From Chrysochromulina tobinii (lineage: Eukaryota; Haptophyta; Prymnesiales; Chrysochromulinaceae), in assembly GCA_001275005.1 (NCBI GenBank), contig JWZX01003182.1, positions 1 to 56,670 on the forward strand: a stretch of DNA of 56,670 nucleotides. The letters run 5' to 3'. Shown piece by piece: positions 33,854 through 43,524 of the stretch. The position numbers and the translations under genes were made by a program. Below the pieces are notes generated by a model. The model ran no database searches and had not been told where the DNA came from. It was given only the letters and a program-made list of their open reading frames with translations. The number at the start of each line of letters is the position of its first letter. The first letter of the stretch is position 1.

Positions 33854-34760
33854 ATGGCGTTTGCGACGGTAAGACGTAATTGCGTCTCGACGACCCCCAC
33901 CGGAGTCCGCCGCCGCCGCCGCCGCCGCCGAGTGTGCCAACACCGCGGCACACGCGTGGATTTGTCTCGAGGGCGCAGTCTCTTGTGCGGCGCTGCCTGC
34001 GGCCTCGCGCCACCTCTCGCGCGCGTACACGCTGCACGCGGCGCTGGCTCGGCTAGGGTTGCTTGTGCCGGAGCCACCCTCGGCCGCATCGTGCCACAGC
34101 GACCTCTCTGCGCGATGCGCTTCGATCGATGATGGCATCGACGGAAGCCGCGTGCTACGCCTGCTTTTGCTCGGCGCGGACGAGCGCGAGGGTTGCACAC
34201 ATGCAGAGACCGCGAATGTCTTCGGGCCGCTCTGTGGCCTCCTCGCCGGCTCGCGCTGGAAGGCGCTCGAGCTGCTGCTCTGCGGACCCAACTGCCGCGG
34301 ACCACCTGGTGACACACGGTGCGTCCGCGAGGCGCTCGAGGGCGGCGCAGCCGCGCTAAGCGTGCGCTACGCGGGCGTGCCCTACCACGAGCTCACCGAG
34401 GCGGAGCTAGACCCGGGGCCGCCCACGCTGGCAGTCGCTTTTCAGGGCGGGCTGTGGGGTTACGACTCGTGGGCGCCCACGATCACGCGTGTGCTCGAAC
34501 GTGGCTGCCCGCTCCTGGTAACCAGCTACAATCTCGCTGAGGCCGAGGACGACGAGGACAGCCTGCAGACGTACGCGCCATTGGCCGCCTGGCACTGGAT
34601 GCCAGAGCCCAACCCGTGGCGCTCCCTTTTGGATGAGCGCAAACAACGTAACCGCGGCATGCCGCCGCCGCCAACGGGAGGATCGGTTGTCGAAGCGCCA
34701 GCGGAAACGCTGCACGAGAATGGCGCGTGGCAATGCCTCGCCCCTCGCCCTCGGACGTGA
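33854..34760 (+). CDS. MSS51 C-terminal-like protein (5' structure uncertain)
   Basis: The open frame runs from 33873 to the stop at 34760 but has no ATG. A short exon ATGGCGTTTGCGACG at 33854 is followed by a strong donor (gtaagacg). Splicing to an acceptor at ccgag|TGTGCC (33933) would give MAFATCANTAAHAWICLEG.., then SRAYTLHAALARLGLLVPEPP. The rest follows the pattern of the C-terminal domain of MSS51/zinc-finger MYND proteins: RLLLLGADEREG, FGPLCGLLAGS, LELLLCGPNC, VPYHELTEAE, LAVAFQGGLWGYDSW, TRVLERGCPLLVTSYN and EPNPWRSLL. Fungal MSS51 couples COX1 translation and assembly, but many relatives have other or unknown roles. The assignment rests on motif memory, and the first exon is inference. 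Confidence 0.6.
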
Positions 34761-35470
34761 CTTGTGCGAGGGCTCGCGGGCCTCGGGCTCGGCTTCGACC
34801 TAGGCTGGACCTGGCCGGCGCGGCGCGAGTAGGCTAGTAAGCGCTCGGTAAACTTCCAACATGATGTCAATTAAAGCGAACGACAAACACAGACATATCG
34901 ATGTGGACATCTCCACCCTTTCGACCACCCTTTCAAGTCGATCAGCGCACAGCGGACGAGATTGATCAAGACGAGAGATTGACGTCGGTCGTCGAGCCGG
35001 GCCCGGCCTCCATCTCGATCGAGAGACGAGACGAGCCGGGCCGGGCACAACCATGTCGGAGATGGGCGATTCTCGGAGATCGAATGAATTATCATTGTTT
35101 CTCCTTATCACAAGAGACACACACCAGAGCCTTCAAGTGTGGCATCCAGAACCGAGAACGGGCAACGCGCAACGCCAACGGCGACCACGCACTAAGCGAG
35201 ACACATGGCGAGACACTGCAAAATCGAACCTCGTAATACGTAAATCGACGATTTTCCATCTGATCAACGATCTCAAGTGCAAAGATCGCGCAGGTGCGCT
35301 CCGATGCCCCCGAGGTCCTAGCAACCAACAGTTAGAGACTCTCAACACAAAGTGCCCTCTACCTCAGTTGGCACTGAGTGAGTGAGTACCTCTGATCTCT
35401 CTCGGCGGAATCTTGGGAGCACGCGCGGAGTCAGGCCTGCGAAGGTCCTGCCGATGAATTCCGAGCACAC
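34761..35470. other. Intergenic, convergent; no gene seen
   Basis: 710 bases, lower in GC than the flanks. Two similar Gly/Cys-dense tracts near 34996-35050 share gagccgggc(c)cgg. No coding frame of convincing character and no RNA gene was recognised. Confidence 0.5.
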
Positions 35471-38263
35471 TCAACCTTGAAGCGTGCTTGAACTGCTCGC
35501 CGTGTTGGCGCCGCCGCGCCGCAGCATCGCAATGTTGTAGGCGTCCAGAGGGCTTGGCGCTCGTGGCCCGAAGACAGCCAAGTCGGCCCTGTCTATGACG
35601 GAGCCAGCTTCGAAAATGTTCTCCATGGAATCGAACTGCTTTTGGCGAGCGGCAAGACCTTCTTGGATGTCGTCCTTGGTGAGTGTGCCCGACGAGTCCA
35701 CGTCCAGGACTTTGAACAGCTTGACGAACACGTCGACGTCGTCCTGCTTCACAGCGTTGAGAAGTGCGAGCATACCAGTGACGAACTCGAACTTGTCGAC
35801 GCCGTCTCCGTTCTTGTCGAGGCTCATCATCAGGTTCACGTCGAGCGAGCCCTGGATCATCTTCATCTTGTGGCTCGCCTCCGCGCGTTTCTGCTGCAGT
35901 GTTCTCACGTCGGCATAGATGGCGGACAGAATGGACACCGAGATGGCGATGTGAAAGAAAGCCCACATGCGCCCCGGGTCGCCGTTGATAGCGACATCGC
36001 CGTAGCCCACGGTCGCCATCGTATTGATGCAGTGATAGAAAGAGGTCTCAAAATCCCAGCCTTCGATGATGCAGAAGACCCAGGCGAAGAGGCATTGGAT
36101 GACCACGACCATAATGAGCGGAATGGCGAGGTTCTTACCGTAGTAGCAGAATGGTGTCCGAGGCACCTTCACAAGGACCCCAGTGCCGTCAAGGTCGATA
36201 GCACTCTGCGGAAACCGGCGCTCGAGCGCCGCGCGTGACGAGTCGATGAACGGCTTGACGACGCATTTGGTGATCAGCGACGAGAGCAGGGCAAACACGA
36301 CGCAAACGCCGAAGATGATGTAGACGACAGTGAAGGCGCGGCTCTCCCAGCCATGGGGATTCGGCTTCAGGTCGCCATAGCCCACCGAGCTAGCAATCAC
36401 CATCAGAAAGTAGAGGCTCTGCCAAATGTTCCAGCCCTCGACGTGCATGTAGAAAGCAGCTCCCGTACCAAAGTATATGAAGCACCACACGGTGACATTC
36501 GCGACTTCCCTCGCAAGAGCCCAACAACATGATGCTTTCAATCCTTTCATAGCCGGTGCTGGCACGGGTGGGCTCTTCTCGACCAACGGCGGTGTCAGCG
36601 GCCGTGATCCTCGTGGCGGCTTTGGCAAGGGCGACGACGGCTTTTGCGGGGAGGGCGGCGGCTTCTGATCGATGGACACCCAGTCTGCGTCTGTAGATAC
36701 TTGCAATTCCAGGCCAGGAGGCGACAGTGAGCGAAGAGGAGGCTCAACCCACGGCGAATCTCGTCGAGTCGACGGCCGGACGATGCGAAGCGGTGAGGAC
36801 TGATGCAGATCGGCGCTCGGTTCCTGCTGCAGCGCAGGGCGAACACGCGGTCCTGCGCAAAGCGCCTCACCGACCTCGGGCGCCCCACCCCAGACCTTCT
36901 GAAACACGTGGCCGATCGGGCTGATGATCGCTCTCGTCGCCGTGAACGCCACCTTCACTACATTCTCGATAGTCTCCTCCACCTTCGTCGCAGCCACCAG
37001 TGCGACATCCTCCATGGTCACCACCAGCTCCGGCGCCCTTACCATTTCGTGCACATCGACTAGTACTAGTCCAGGGACTTCATGCATCGCCTCCTCGCTC
37101 GCTCGACCACCAACCACCCCTGCCCCTTGCTCGCACCCATTCCGTCGATGCGCTGAAGATGGAGGAGACGAATCGGCCATCGGCGCAGTTATGGCCGCAA
37201 GTTTGACCTGTGATGCCATGGCATGTATCGAAGGCTCACCGAGGTCGACGATGCGCGTGATATCGAATGTCACGGTCGTCATCTCTTTGAGGGCGCCTAA
37301 GTCGGACAAGTCGCTCACCGTTCGCCCGTTGATCGCCACCACGCGATCGCCCTTGCGCAGCTGCCCACAGCGCATCGCCGGCGTGCCCTCACCGATGCCC
37401 GAAATGACGGCTAGCGGGGCTCCTGTCAGATGAGCTTCGCCGCCGTCGAAGCCGATCCCCATCCCGAAACCTTCGTACGCGTCGCGCTCTAACGTCACGC
37501 GCAGATTCTGAACGAGCGGCTTGGGCACTTGTTCATGTTGCACGGTGACGTTGGCATAGGGCATCGGGGGCAAGTCCGCGGAGCCCGCCGTGGCGGTTGA
37601 GGCCCCGCCGTCGGTGCTCAGTCGCGGCCCATCAGTACGCACTCTGCGAAGGGCCGCCTTGCCTGCCGAAGACGGAGAGAGCGGCTCCACATTGATGATG
37701 GGTGCGCTAGATGAGCAGATGTGCCCGACGATGGAAGGGGGGCTGCCGTGAACAACCTTCTCGGCAGCCGGCCTTGGCATGGGCTCTGCGGGCTCTGACT
37801 GGAGCACCGTGCGAGGGTGGAGCGTCGACTGAGCCGGCAACAAGCCACGGCCCTGCGGCATCGATGGGTCAGAGCTGCTCCCCAAACCTGCACTCCGACC
37901 CTTACTCCGACCCACCGGCGGAGTCCAGTCCGGAAGCTGCTGCTGCTTTCCGCCGGGATCGGTTGCTGTTTTTGCTGTGGCTGCACCTGACGACGTGAGC
38001 GTGCGCAATATTTCCAGCGTCACATACAGCCCTGGGCCATTGCTCGCGAGCAATTCAGCAAAGTCCGAGTCCCCCGAGACGGGGCGGCCGCCGACAGCCA
38101 CGATCCGATCGTTGATCTCGAGCGCGCCACACCGTCCGGCGGGTGAGCCCGGTTTGATTCCCAACAGAAGAAACCCGTTGGCGTCCGGCGAGTCCAGGCC
38201 CAGCCCGAGCGGCTCCTGCTTGGTGTGCCGCACGAGAGTAGTTTCGAAGACGATCTTGGGCAT
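35471..38263 (-). CDS. Two-pore K+ channel with N-terminal PDZ domains and C-terminal EF-hands
   Basis: 930 residues, single exon, ATG at 38263. PDZ1 is ~1-90 (LGLGLDSPDANGFLLLGIKPGSP.., DRIVAVGG). PDZ2 is ~255-345 (GFGMGIGFDGG, GDRVVAINGRTV). A Pro/Ser-rich linker follows. The channel begins at ~605 and has two pore loops with K+ selectivity filters, ASSVGYGDL and MATVGYGDV, each between hydrophobic helices; this fits a TPK-type channel with four TM helices. The C-terminus holds two EF-hands, DKNGDGVDKFEF and DVDSSGTLTKDD, as in plant TPK1. The second loop has Ser at position 5 and Asp at 12 and may be weaker. It should be a Ca2+-gated K+ channel of the plasma or vacuolar membrane. PDZ domains on the N-terminus are unusual and suggest clustering or membrane anchoring. 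Confidence 0.9.
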   Translation of the reverse strand: MPKIVFETTLVRHTKQEPLGLGLDSPDANGFLLLGIKPGSPAGRCGALEINDRIVAVGGRPVSGDSDFAELLASNGPGLYVTLEILRTLTSSGAATAKTATDPGGKQQQLPDWTPPVGRSKGRSAGLGSSSDPSMPQGRGLLPAQSTLHPRTVLQSEPAEPMPRPAAEKVVHGSPPSIVGHICSSSAPIINVEPLSPSSAGKAALRRVRTDGPRLSTDGGASTATAGSADLPPMPYANVTVQHEQVPKPLVQNLRVTLERDAYEGFGMGIGFDGGEAHLTGAPLAVISGIGEGTPAMRCGQLRKGDRVVAINGRTVSDLSDLGALKEMTTVTFDITRIVDLGEPSIHAMASQVKLAAITAPMADSSPPSSAHRRNGCEQGAGVVGGRASEEAMHEVPGLVLVDVHEMVRAPELVVTMEDVALVAATKVEETIENVVKVAFTATRAIISPIGHVFQKVWGGAPEVGEALCAGPRVRPALQQEPSADLHQSSPLRIVRPSTRRDSPWVEPPLRSLSPPGLELQVSTDADWVSIDQKPPPSPQKPSSPLPKPPRGSRPLTPPLVEKSPPVPAPAMKGLKASCCWALAREVANVTVWCFIYFGTGAAFYMHVEGWNIWQSLYFLMVIASSVGYGDLKPNPHGWESRAFTVVYIIFGVCVVFALLSSLITKCVVKPFIDSSRAALERRFPQSAIDLDGTGVLVKVPRTPFCYYGKNLAIPLIMVVVIQCLFAWVFCIIEGWDFETSFYHCINTMATVGYGDVAINGDPGRMWAFFHIAISVSILSAIYADVRTLQQKRAEASHKMKMIQGSLDVNLMMSLDKNGDGVDKFEFVTGMLALLNAVKQDDVDVFVKLFKVLDVDSSGTLTKDDIQEGLAARQKQFDSMENIFEAGSVIDRADLAVFGPRAPSPLDAYNIAMLRRGGANTASSSSTLQG

Positions 38264-38548
38264 TTGCTCCTCGCTGACTGCGATTTCGCCCCAGCGCGAG
38301 ATTGAACTGTGACACCGCCCGCCCTCACTGTGCCGTCACTGTGCCGATCGCCAAGGGAGCCAATCAAACTTTTCCCCACATGTGCCGCTTTGAAAGGGAG
38401 CTGGACTCAAGTCGAGCCCCTCATACTGTACGAAGTTGACAACCTCTGTGCTAACGGTACAGACTGTACCGATAACTCTGTGCATGCAGGCCGACTGTAG
38501 GCCGACACGCCGATCTCAGAGGAGCCCGAAACCATCTGCAAAAGTAAA

Positions 38549-39724
38549 ATGGACGACGGCCCAACGAGTTTCTTCCAGAGTCGGCGCCCTGCTGAGGTCG
38601 ACACGGACGCGCTCCCGACCCCGACAGTGGACGACTGCCCCACGCCTCTTCTGGCCGCGATGACGGGCTTGCACAAGCTGAGTCTCTTACGGATGCCAAC
38701 GACGCCCGAGAAGTCGAGCTGCCAGGAGCTGCTCTCGCCGCGGCGGACCCGCGAGAAGACGCGAATCGGCCCACGCTCGTTGCCGCCGCCCTTCATTCTC
38801 CAGCCGCGAGATGGCCGCCACCACGCTGGCACCGTCATCATGCTGCACGGCTTCACCTCATCGGGAAAGCAGCTTGCGTCGGGCTGGATTCCGGCGCTCG
38901 CTCGTCGGCTAGGCCAGCCCGCGCTCTCGTCCCTCAAGCTCGTCTTCCTCAACGCTCCCGTCCGCGCCGTCTCCTGCTACGAGGGTTCTCCGCGGCATCC
39001 GGCTTGGCACGACTACTACACGGACCATGGCGGCGCCGACGGCACGCCAGAAGTGGAGGAAGAGATCGACGAGGGTCAGCTCGCGTGGAGCCGCGCCAAG
39101 ATCCATGAGGTTATCGATGGCGAAGCCGAGCTCCTGGGTGGCGACTACGCTCGTGTGGCCATCGGAGGTGCCTCCCAAGGCTGCTGCACCGCACTCGACG
39201 CTGCGCTGACGCATCCGAAGCTGCTTGCGGGCGTGTTTGCGTCTTTTGGGCACGTGTACAAGAGTACGCTTCGGGCCGTTGGGCCAGACAAGACCGCGCT
39301 CAAGATCTTTGCCTTCCACGGCGCGTGCGATCACTGCATCGCCGCGAGCCTCGCACTGAGGTCCTATGCTGAGCTCTTCGACAAGGGCTTGGAGGAGCTG
39401 CGTGTGCACGTGGAGCCGAAGCTGACGCACTGCCAGCCGTCCGAGGCGGAGAGTTTCGTCTTTGCTGAGGCCCTGCGGGCGTGGGGTCTCGTGGCGACAC
39501 CTGCGATGGCACCCGGACCGCCGAGCGCATCCACGCCAAGTCCAAGGCGTAAGGTGCGCCAGCGACGTGTGCCGCAGATTGCGCCAGCGATGAGCGGTAC
39601 GACCGCGACGAGCGGCAATGCCAAGGCCGAGGACTCGAGCCGCATGCGAAGTGGGCAGCGCGGCCGCCCGAAGGCCGGCGCCGCGATCGAGGCCGCCTGG
39701 CAGGCCGAGGTGGAACTTGTTTGA
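38549..39724 (+). CDS. Acyl-protein thioesterase / lysophospholipase-type alpha/beta hydrolase
   Basis: 391 residues, ATG at 38549 in good context (aaaATGGAC). The core (about 95-320) follows the phospholipase/carboxylesterase family: TVIMLHGFTSSG (oxyanion region), LVFLNAPVRAVS, the nucleophile Ser in IGGASQGCCTALDAAL, the acid in AFHGACDHCI and the His in KLTHCQPSE. Family members remove palmitate from proteins or hydrolyse lysophospholipids. It is longer than typical APT1 (~230 residues), with an N-terminal extension of ~90 residues and a basic, Ser/Ala-rich C-terminal tail of ~65. No signal peptide is seen, so it is likely cytosolic. It is divergent from the K+ channel gene, with 285 bp between the starts. 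Confidence 0.87.
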   Translation: MDDGPTSFFQSRRPAEVDTDALPTPTVDDCPTPLLAAMTGLHKLSLLRMPTTPEKSSCQELLSPRRTREKTRIGPRSLPPPFILQPRDGRHHAGTVIMLHGFTSSGKQLASGWIPALARRLGQPALSSLKLVFLNAPVRAVSCYEGSPRHPAWHDYYTDHGGADGTPEVEEEIDEGQLAWSRAKIHEVIDGEAELLGGDYARVAIGGASQGCCTALDAALTHPKLLAGVFASFGHVYKSTLRAVGPDKTALKIFAFHGACDHCIAASLALRSYAELFDKGLEELRVHVEPKLTHCQPSEAESFVFAEALRAWGLVATPAMAPGPPSASTPSPRRKVRQRRVPQIAPAMSGTTATSGNAKAEDSSRMRSGQRGRPKAGAAIEAAWQAEVELV

Positions 39725-40632
39725 TCGCGAGCAGAACAAGCGGAGACAAAGCCCGGAGAGAGCGAATCCAATGGGACAAAGCGCGGGGGATGCGGTCAAT
39801 GCACAATGGGGCGGACGGCGGAGAAAGAGTCGACTCGGACTGCTGTACCGTATTTTCTGTTCCGGAGATTCCGAAGGCAACGGAAACGCATGACCGATCA
39901 CGCTTCACGGTGAACGCGTGTGGCGAATACGGGATCGGATCGACGGCGTGCCGACTGATTGCGTTGAATCTTGAAAGCCACGCGTGCGAGACCGGACGCA
40001 CCTATAGCGCACGTGTGCGCGACCGGCCTTGCTCTATAGGTATAGCCGGTGACGGCTGACGCTTAAGAGCGCGTGCGTTACTTTAACTTTTTCATATACC
40101 GTAGGTACGTAACAAAGGCCGATTTGTCGAGGGATGACGTGCGCGACATGCACCGGCGACGATGCGCGGCGCGACATACAGCACGTCAACGTCGAGCACG
40201 TATCCGCACCCGGGCAGACCGCGGACGCGCGCCCGCCGCCCCCGGGCATGCGGCCGCGCGTCGACGTAGCTACGCGGGAACGCGGCCGCGGCCGCCGCGG
40301 TGCACCGCGCGGCCCTGGCGGGCGTGCGGTCGGCCCGGCGCGGCGGTTTCATCGGTTTGGCGCCGCCGTGCCGCCGGAGCTCCCCGGCGCTTGTGGCGCT
40401 AGCCCTTGCGAGGCGACGCCGCGGCCGCCCGGCGCACGCGGTCGAGTGCGGCATGGTTGCGTATATTCAATCGAGCCTCACAGCTGTTCACGCTGCGTGA
40501 ATGCTAGTCAACGGCGCGCTGTCCCCTGGCGGCCGCGGCGCCGCACGCTCCGCTGGGAATCTCAATCTGTGTACCGGGTCCCGGGGGTGTGCACCGTCGA
40601 TAACCAACATTCTACAAAGCCAGAGATCGCTG
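39725..40632. other. Intergenic, convergent; very GC-rich centre, no gene seen
   Basis: 908 bases. The stretch 40190-40450 is extremely CpG-rich, with gcggccgcggccgccgcgg-type runs. It has open frames on several strands but only Arg/Ala/Gly composition, so I do not call a gene. Confidence 0.5.
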
Positions 40633-42138
40633 CTAGCGTAGCGAAACGACCACCGCCCTACCGTTTGGCGTGCCCTCCTTCCGGTGGGCCACCATCATCA
40701 CACCACCAACCAGAGTACCATTAGCACAAGATAAGCCATATCCAAAAGCGAAGGGCAGCTCGGCGCTCGCATACATTTTTTGGAGCTCAGCTGACCTGTT
40801 CGCCATCTTCCCATTCCTGACGAGGCACGCCTCGGGCGTTATCGGGAACCGTTTCGACGGCACGAGGTTGCAGTTGATGGACTGGAGCCACCATTTTGGA
40901 ATCGCCTGTTCCGCATAGCACACCTGCAGCGAAGAGAAGTTGCCATATGTATGAACCTCCCAGTCTGATGTAGGGGGGGCTAACCCGACGCCGGGAGTGG
41001 ATTCTGGCGTCGTGGGTCCAAAATCCGAGGGCTGCAAACCCGTCTCGTCGTTGATGACCGCAGCGCTCGCATTCAGCAGCCAGTTCCGGAACAAAGGGGC
41101 GAGAAGGATGTCCTGTACGTTTCCAGGATCGGCCGCCTTGATGAACGTGATATGTCGCTCCACCGTGCTCGAATCGTCTGCGGCGAGCAGTTCGCCGAGA
41201 TCGTCCAACTCGTCGGCCATCGAGTGCGACGCCTCGTACAGGCCGAGGTGGCGAACGACGTACCGCACACTCATGGTCGGACAAAGAAGGCGCACGTAAG
41301 CGTTTGACGGAGGGCGATCGATGCCTACGATGGGATGACCTAGGATGCCAAGAGCGAGGAGCAAAATGGGCAAGACGCCCACCGGCGTGTCTTGGAATCT
41401 GCGCCGATCGCCATCGACTCGCGCAAAATTCATCTCGAGGTTCCTATTCATCCAAGTCGACTCAGTCCAGCTGAAACCATGGAACTTCCACATTGCGAGG
41501 AATTTCGAGGTGACGTTCAAGGTGAACTCGCGATACTCGTTGGACAAGAAGAGTGTAGGATCGCCGAACGGCACCGACGCTAGCATCGTGTAGCGTCTTG
41601 CATTCGGAAATAATGACGCGGCGTGAAAGATGTCCGGGCCGGAGAAGAGGTAAAGCACAGGAGACCTTGACAGTTCTGGAACCATGCTATTGCGCCTCAG
41701 CAGGGCAGCTCTTTCCCTCAGCTCGCGATAGTTCCCCTCGATCCTGGCCTTCTGGACCGCCAGAAGCTGCCACGACCGCATCGCCTCGGTCAGCGCTTTT
41801 GAGCCCGCCGACTGGGCCTGAGTGGCTGACGGGACCCCACACATGTCGTACTTGTACAAGCTGGTCCAGTTAGCGATCGGTGGTTGGCGATTGATCCAGC
41901 TCGTCATTGGAATGAAAGCCTCTGCGGGCCAGCCTTGCCGAGCATAGCCTTTGCAGCGAGGGTCCTGGCTGCACAGCCTCTGCACACGCGATTCGGACAT
42001 ATTCGTAACAATGCCCCGTTGGTTGCTGTCTTGGCACATGTCCGAGGTGCGGTCCCAAGTGGGCGAAATGCACAGCCTGTTGCCTTGGTAGGCATATGGA
42101 AGCCATATCTCGTATCGTACGCAGTGCGTTCTGTGCAT
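40633..42138 (-). CDS. Cys-rich glycosylated ectoprotein-like protein of unknown family (5' end uncertain)
   Basis: 501 residues from the only plausible in-frame ATG (42138, MHRTHCVRYEIWLPYAYQG). The frame stays open to 42447, but that part runs through a foldback element and has only a GTG start. The N-terminal ~110 residues are rich in Cys (CVRYE, CISP, MCQDS, LCSQDPRC, MCGVP) with several N-x-S/T sites, suggesting a secreted or lumenal domain; a signal-peptide exon may be missing. The middle has VLYLFSGPDIFHAASLFPNARRYTMLASVPFG, a Ser-Gly-Pro-Asp/FPNA pattern I associate with uncharacterised bacterial and algal proteins. One hydrophobic segment (VGVLPILLLALGILGHPIVG) lies near residue 275. 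Function unknown. Confidence 0.65.
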   Translation of the reverse strand: MHRTHCVRYEIWLPYAYQGNRLCISPTWDRTSDMCQDSNQRGIVTNMSESRVQRLCSQDPRCKGYARQGWPAEAFIPMTSWINRQPPIANWTSLYKYDMCGVPSATQAQSAGSKALTEAMRSWQLLAVQKARIEGNYRELRERAALLRRNSMVPELSRSPVLYLFSGPDIFHAASLFPNARRYTMLASVPFGDPTLFLSNEYREFTLNVTSKFLAMWKFHGFSWTESTWMNRNLEMNFARVDGDRRRFQDTPVGVLPILLLALGILGHPIVGIDRPPSNAYVRLLCPTMSVRYVVRHLGLYEASHSMADELDDLGELLAADDSSTVERHITFIKAADPGNVQDILLAPLFRNWLLNASAAVINDETGLQPSDFGPTTPESTPGVGLAPPTSDWEVHTYGNFSSLQVCYAEQAIPKWWLQSINCNLVPSKRFPITPEACLVRNGKMANRSAELQKMYASAELPFAFGYGLSCANGTLVGGVMMVAHRKEGTPNGRAVVVSLR

Positions 42139-42222
42139 ATGCCCAGGAGCAGACACCTCCGGCGGCGTGCGTGTTCGCGGACGGGGAGTCGCAAAAAGGT
42201 CGCACAGCTTCTGAGTCCAAGT

Positions 42223-42513
42223 TAGGAAGGGGTTCGAAGCAACTGGGCGGGCTCGGCTACTGGGCGAGGTCGCAGTGCGGGGGGACTCGACCGCACGGCG
42301 CTCGAAAAAAACGCAGAGTGGTCTATTTTCACACCGCACACAGCGCTCGATTTCCCCGCACACTGCGTTCGTCCCGGCGTTCGTTTCCCCCCGCACTAGT
42401 GCGCATGAGGAATTGAGGATGAGCAGTGCGGTCGATTTAGACCGCACAGGTGCCGCGCAGTGCGGCTCGCCCAGTAGCCGAGCCCCGCCCAGTTGCTTGG
42501 AAACCCCTTCCTA
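42223..42513. mobile_element. Foldback/MITE-like element with ~45-60 bp terminal inverted repeats
   Basis: The left end (from taggaaggggttcgaagc, through aactgggcgg and gctcggctactgggcga, to about 42277) is the near-perfect reverse complement of the right end (about 42467-42513: tcgcccagtagccgag, ccccgcccagttgc, ccccttccta). Inner sequence also pairs partly (gactcgaccgcac versus gtgcggtcgattt). The element is ~291 bp, has no coding capacity, and both ends finish in TA, as expected for a Tc1/mariner-type MITE. It sits 85 bp upstream of the ATG at 42138. Confidence 0.75.
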
Positions 42514-42834
42514 CACTATGTAGAAACATTCTGTGAATGGGCGGACCGACGGTTTTTACCGACGGTTCACACGTACCCCGGGTTACCGGTAAGCTTCCGA
42601 GCTCCGTTTTTAACTCGGTCACGAATATTCACGAGTAGTAGAAGTGTGGAACGTCAGGTGCGAGAATTCGAGCGGAATTCGTTCATTGTCGTTGATCTGT
42701 GACCTGTGTCGTTGCAAGAAACCTGAGTGATCTCATGTTGAGCTCCCATGAGACCTCGAGAAGCTCCCTGGCAGAAAAGAGAAGCTCAAACACGCTTCTC
42801 TCCTTTCGCACTCTCCATCACTGTTTTGCAAAGC

Positions 42835-43524
42835 ATGGCGCGACGCTGGGTCGCTCTCTGCGCACTGCAGTTGTCGTTCGCTCGCAGTTGGACCGCGCCG
42901 CATGCACCTGCTTGCCGTTCCGTCCAACTACGAGTTCGACCGTGCCGCTTGGATCTTTCGCCGGCAGCGGATCTTTCGCCCGCGGCGAGAAAGGCTCTTG
43001 GCGACGTGTCGGAGGTTCCCAAAACAAATGGCATTCCCAATTACCTGCTGCGCACGTCGGGTACGGTGACTCGCCTCGTAGAGCGCGACGCGTCAGTGGC
43101 CATGGCAGACGACGGCGTGCACTATGAGGCGGATCGTCTCGTGAGCATCTTGACAACGGATATGATCGACATGGTCCAGCAGCAAGGCGGCTCCGCTACA
43201 AAGGTGGACCATCTGGGAGAGAATATTTTGGTAGAGGGCATGCTCTTCGACGATTTCAAGGCCAACGACACCTTCGAAGTCGTCAGCGAAGATGGCGCGA
43301 GCGCCCTGACCCTGAAAATCGTCGAACCCCGCCTGGCGTCTGCGGTCGAGCTGAGTCAGCTCGGCGACGATGAGGGCAAGAAGCGGAGCATCTCGAACAT
43401 CCTAACGATCCAATCGGGATTCTCCGGCTGGACTGCGCGGATTGCGACGGCGGGCAGGGCTAGGGTTGGCTTTAAGATCTCCAAGCGCCTTGAGAAGGAG
43501 GAAGAGACAGATGGAGTTGCGTGA
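42835..43524 (+). CDS. MOSC-like domain protein, probably plastid-targeted
   Basis: 229 residues from the ATG at 42835; an in-frame ATG at 42748 would add 29 residues. From 42835 the protein opens with a signal-peptide-like MARRWVALCALQLSFARSWTA and then a basic, Ser/Pro-containing stretch. That is the bipartite layout expected for secondary plastids. The mature part resembles the MOSC fold of molybdenum-cofactor sulfurase C-termini: ADRLVSILTTDMIDMV, HLGENILVEGMLFDDF, NDTFEV and ALTLKIVEPR. The usual conserved Cys is not evident, so sulfur transfer is uncertain. It lies near the right end of the foldback element. The upstream ATG would hide the signal peptide, which is why I prefer 42835. 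Confidence 0.7.
   Translation: MARRWVALCALQLSFARSWTAPHAPACRSVQLRVRPCRLDLSPAADLSPAARKALGDVSEVPKTNGIPNYLLRTSGTVTRLVERDASVAMADDGVHYEADRLVSILTTDMIDMVQQQGGSATKVDHLGENILVEGMLFDDFKANDTFEVVSEDGASALTLKIVEPRLASAVELSQLGDDEGKKRSISNILTIQSGFSGWTARIATAGRARVGFKISKRLEKEEETDGVA

Noticed and set aside
33521..34315. 264-codon minus-strand frame containing [10 protein letters not shown] repeats
   Set aside because: The repeats come from the ACCGGT dispersed element, and the rest is antisense to the MSS51-like gene.
40092..40724. Several 100-200-codon frames in the CpG-rich stretch
   Set aside because: Both strands are open because of extreme GC content; the products are Arg/Ala/Gly/Pro-rich without domains.
42139..42447. 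Upstream extension of the Cys-rich ectoprotein frame
   Set aside because: It starts at GTG and passes through the foldback element, so the open frame there is coincidental.
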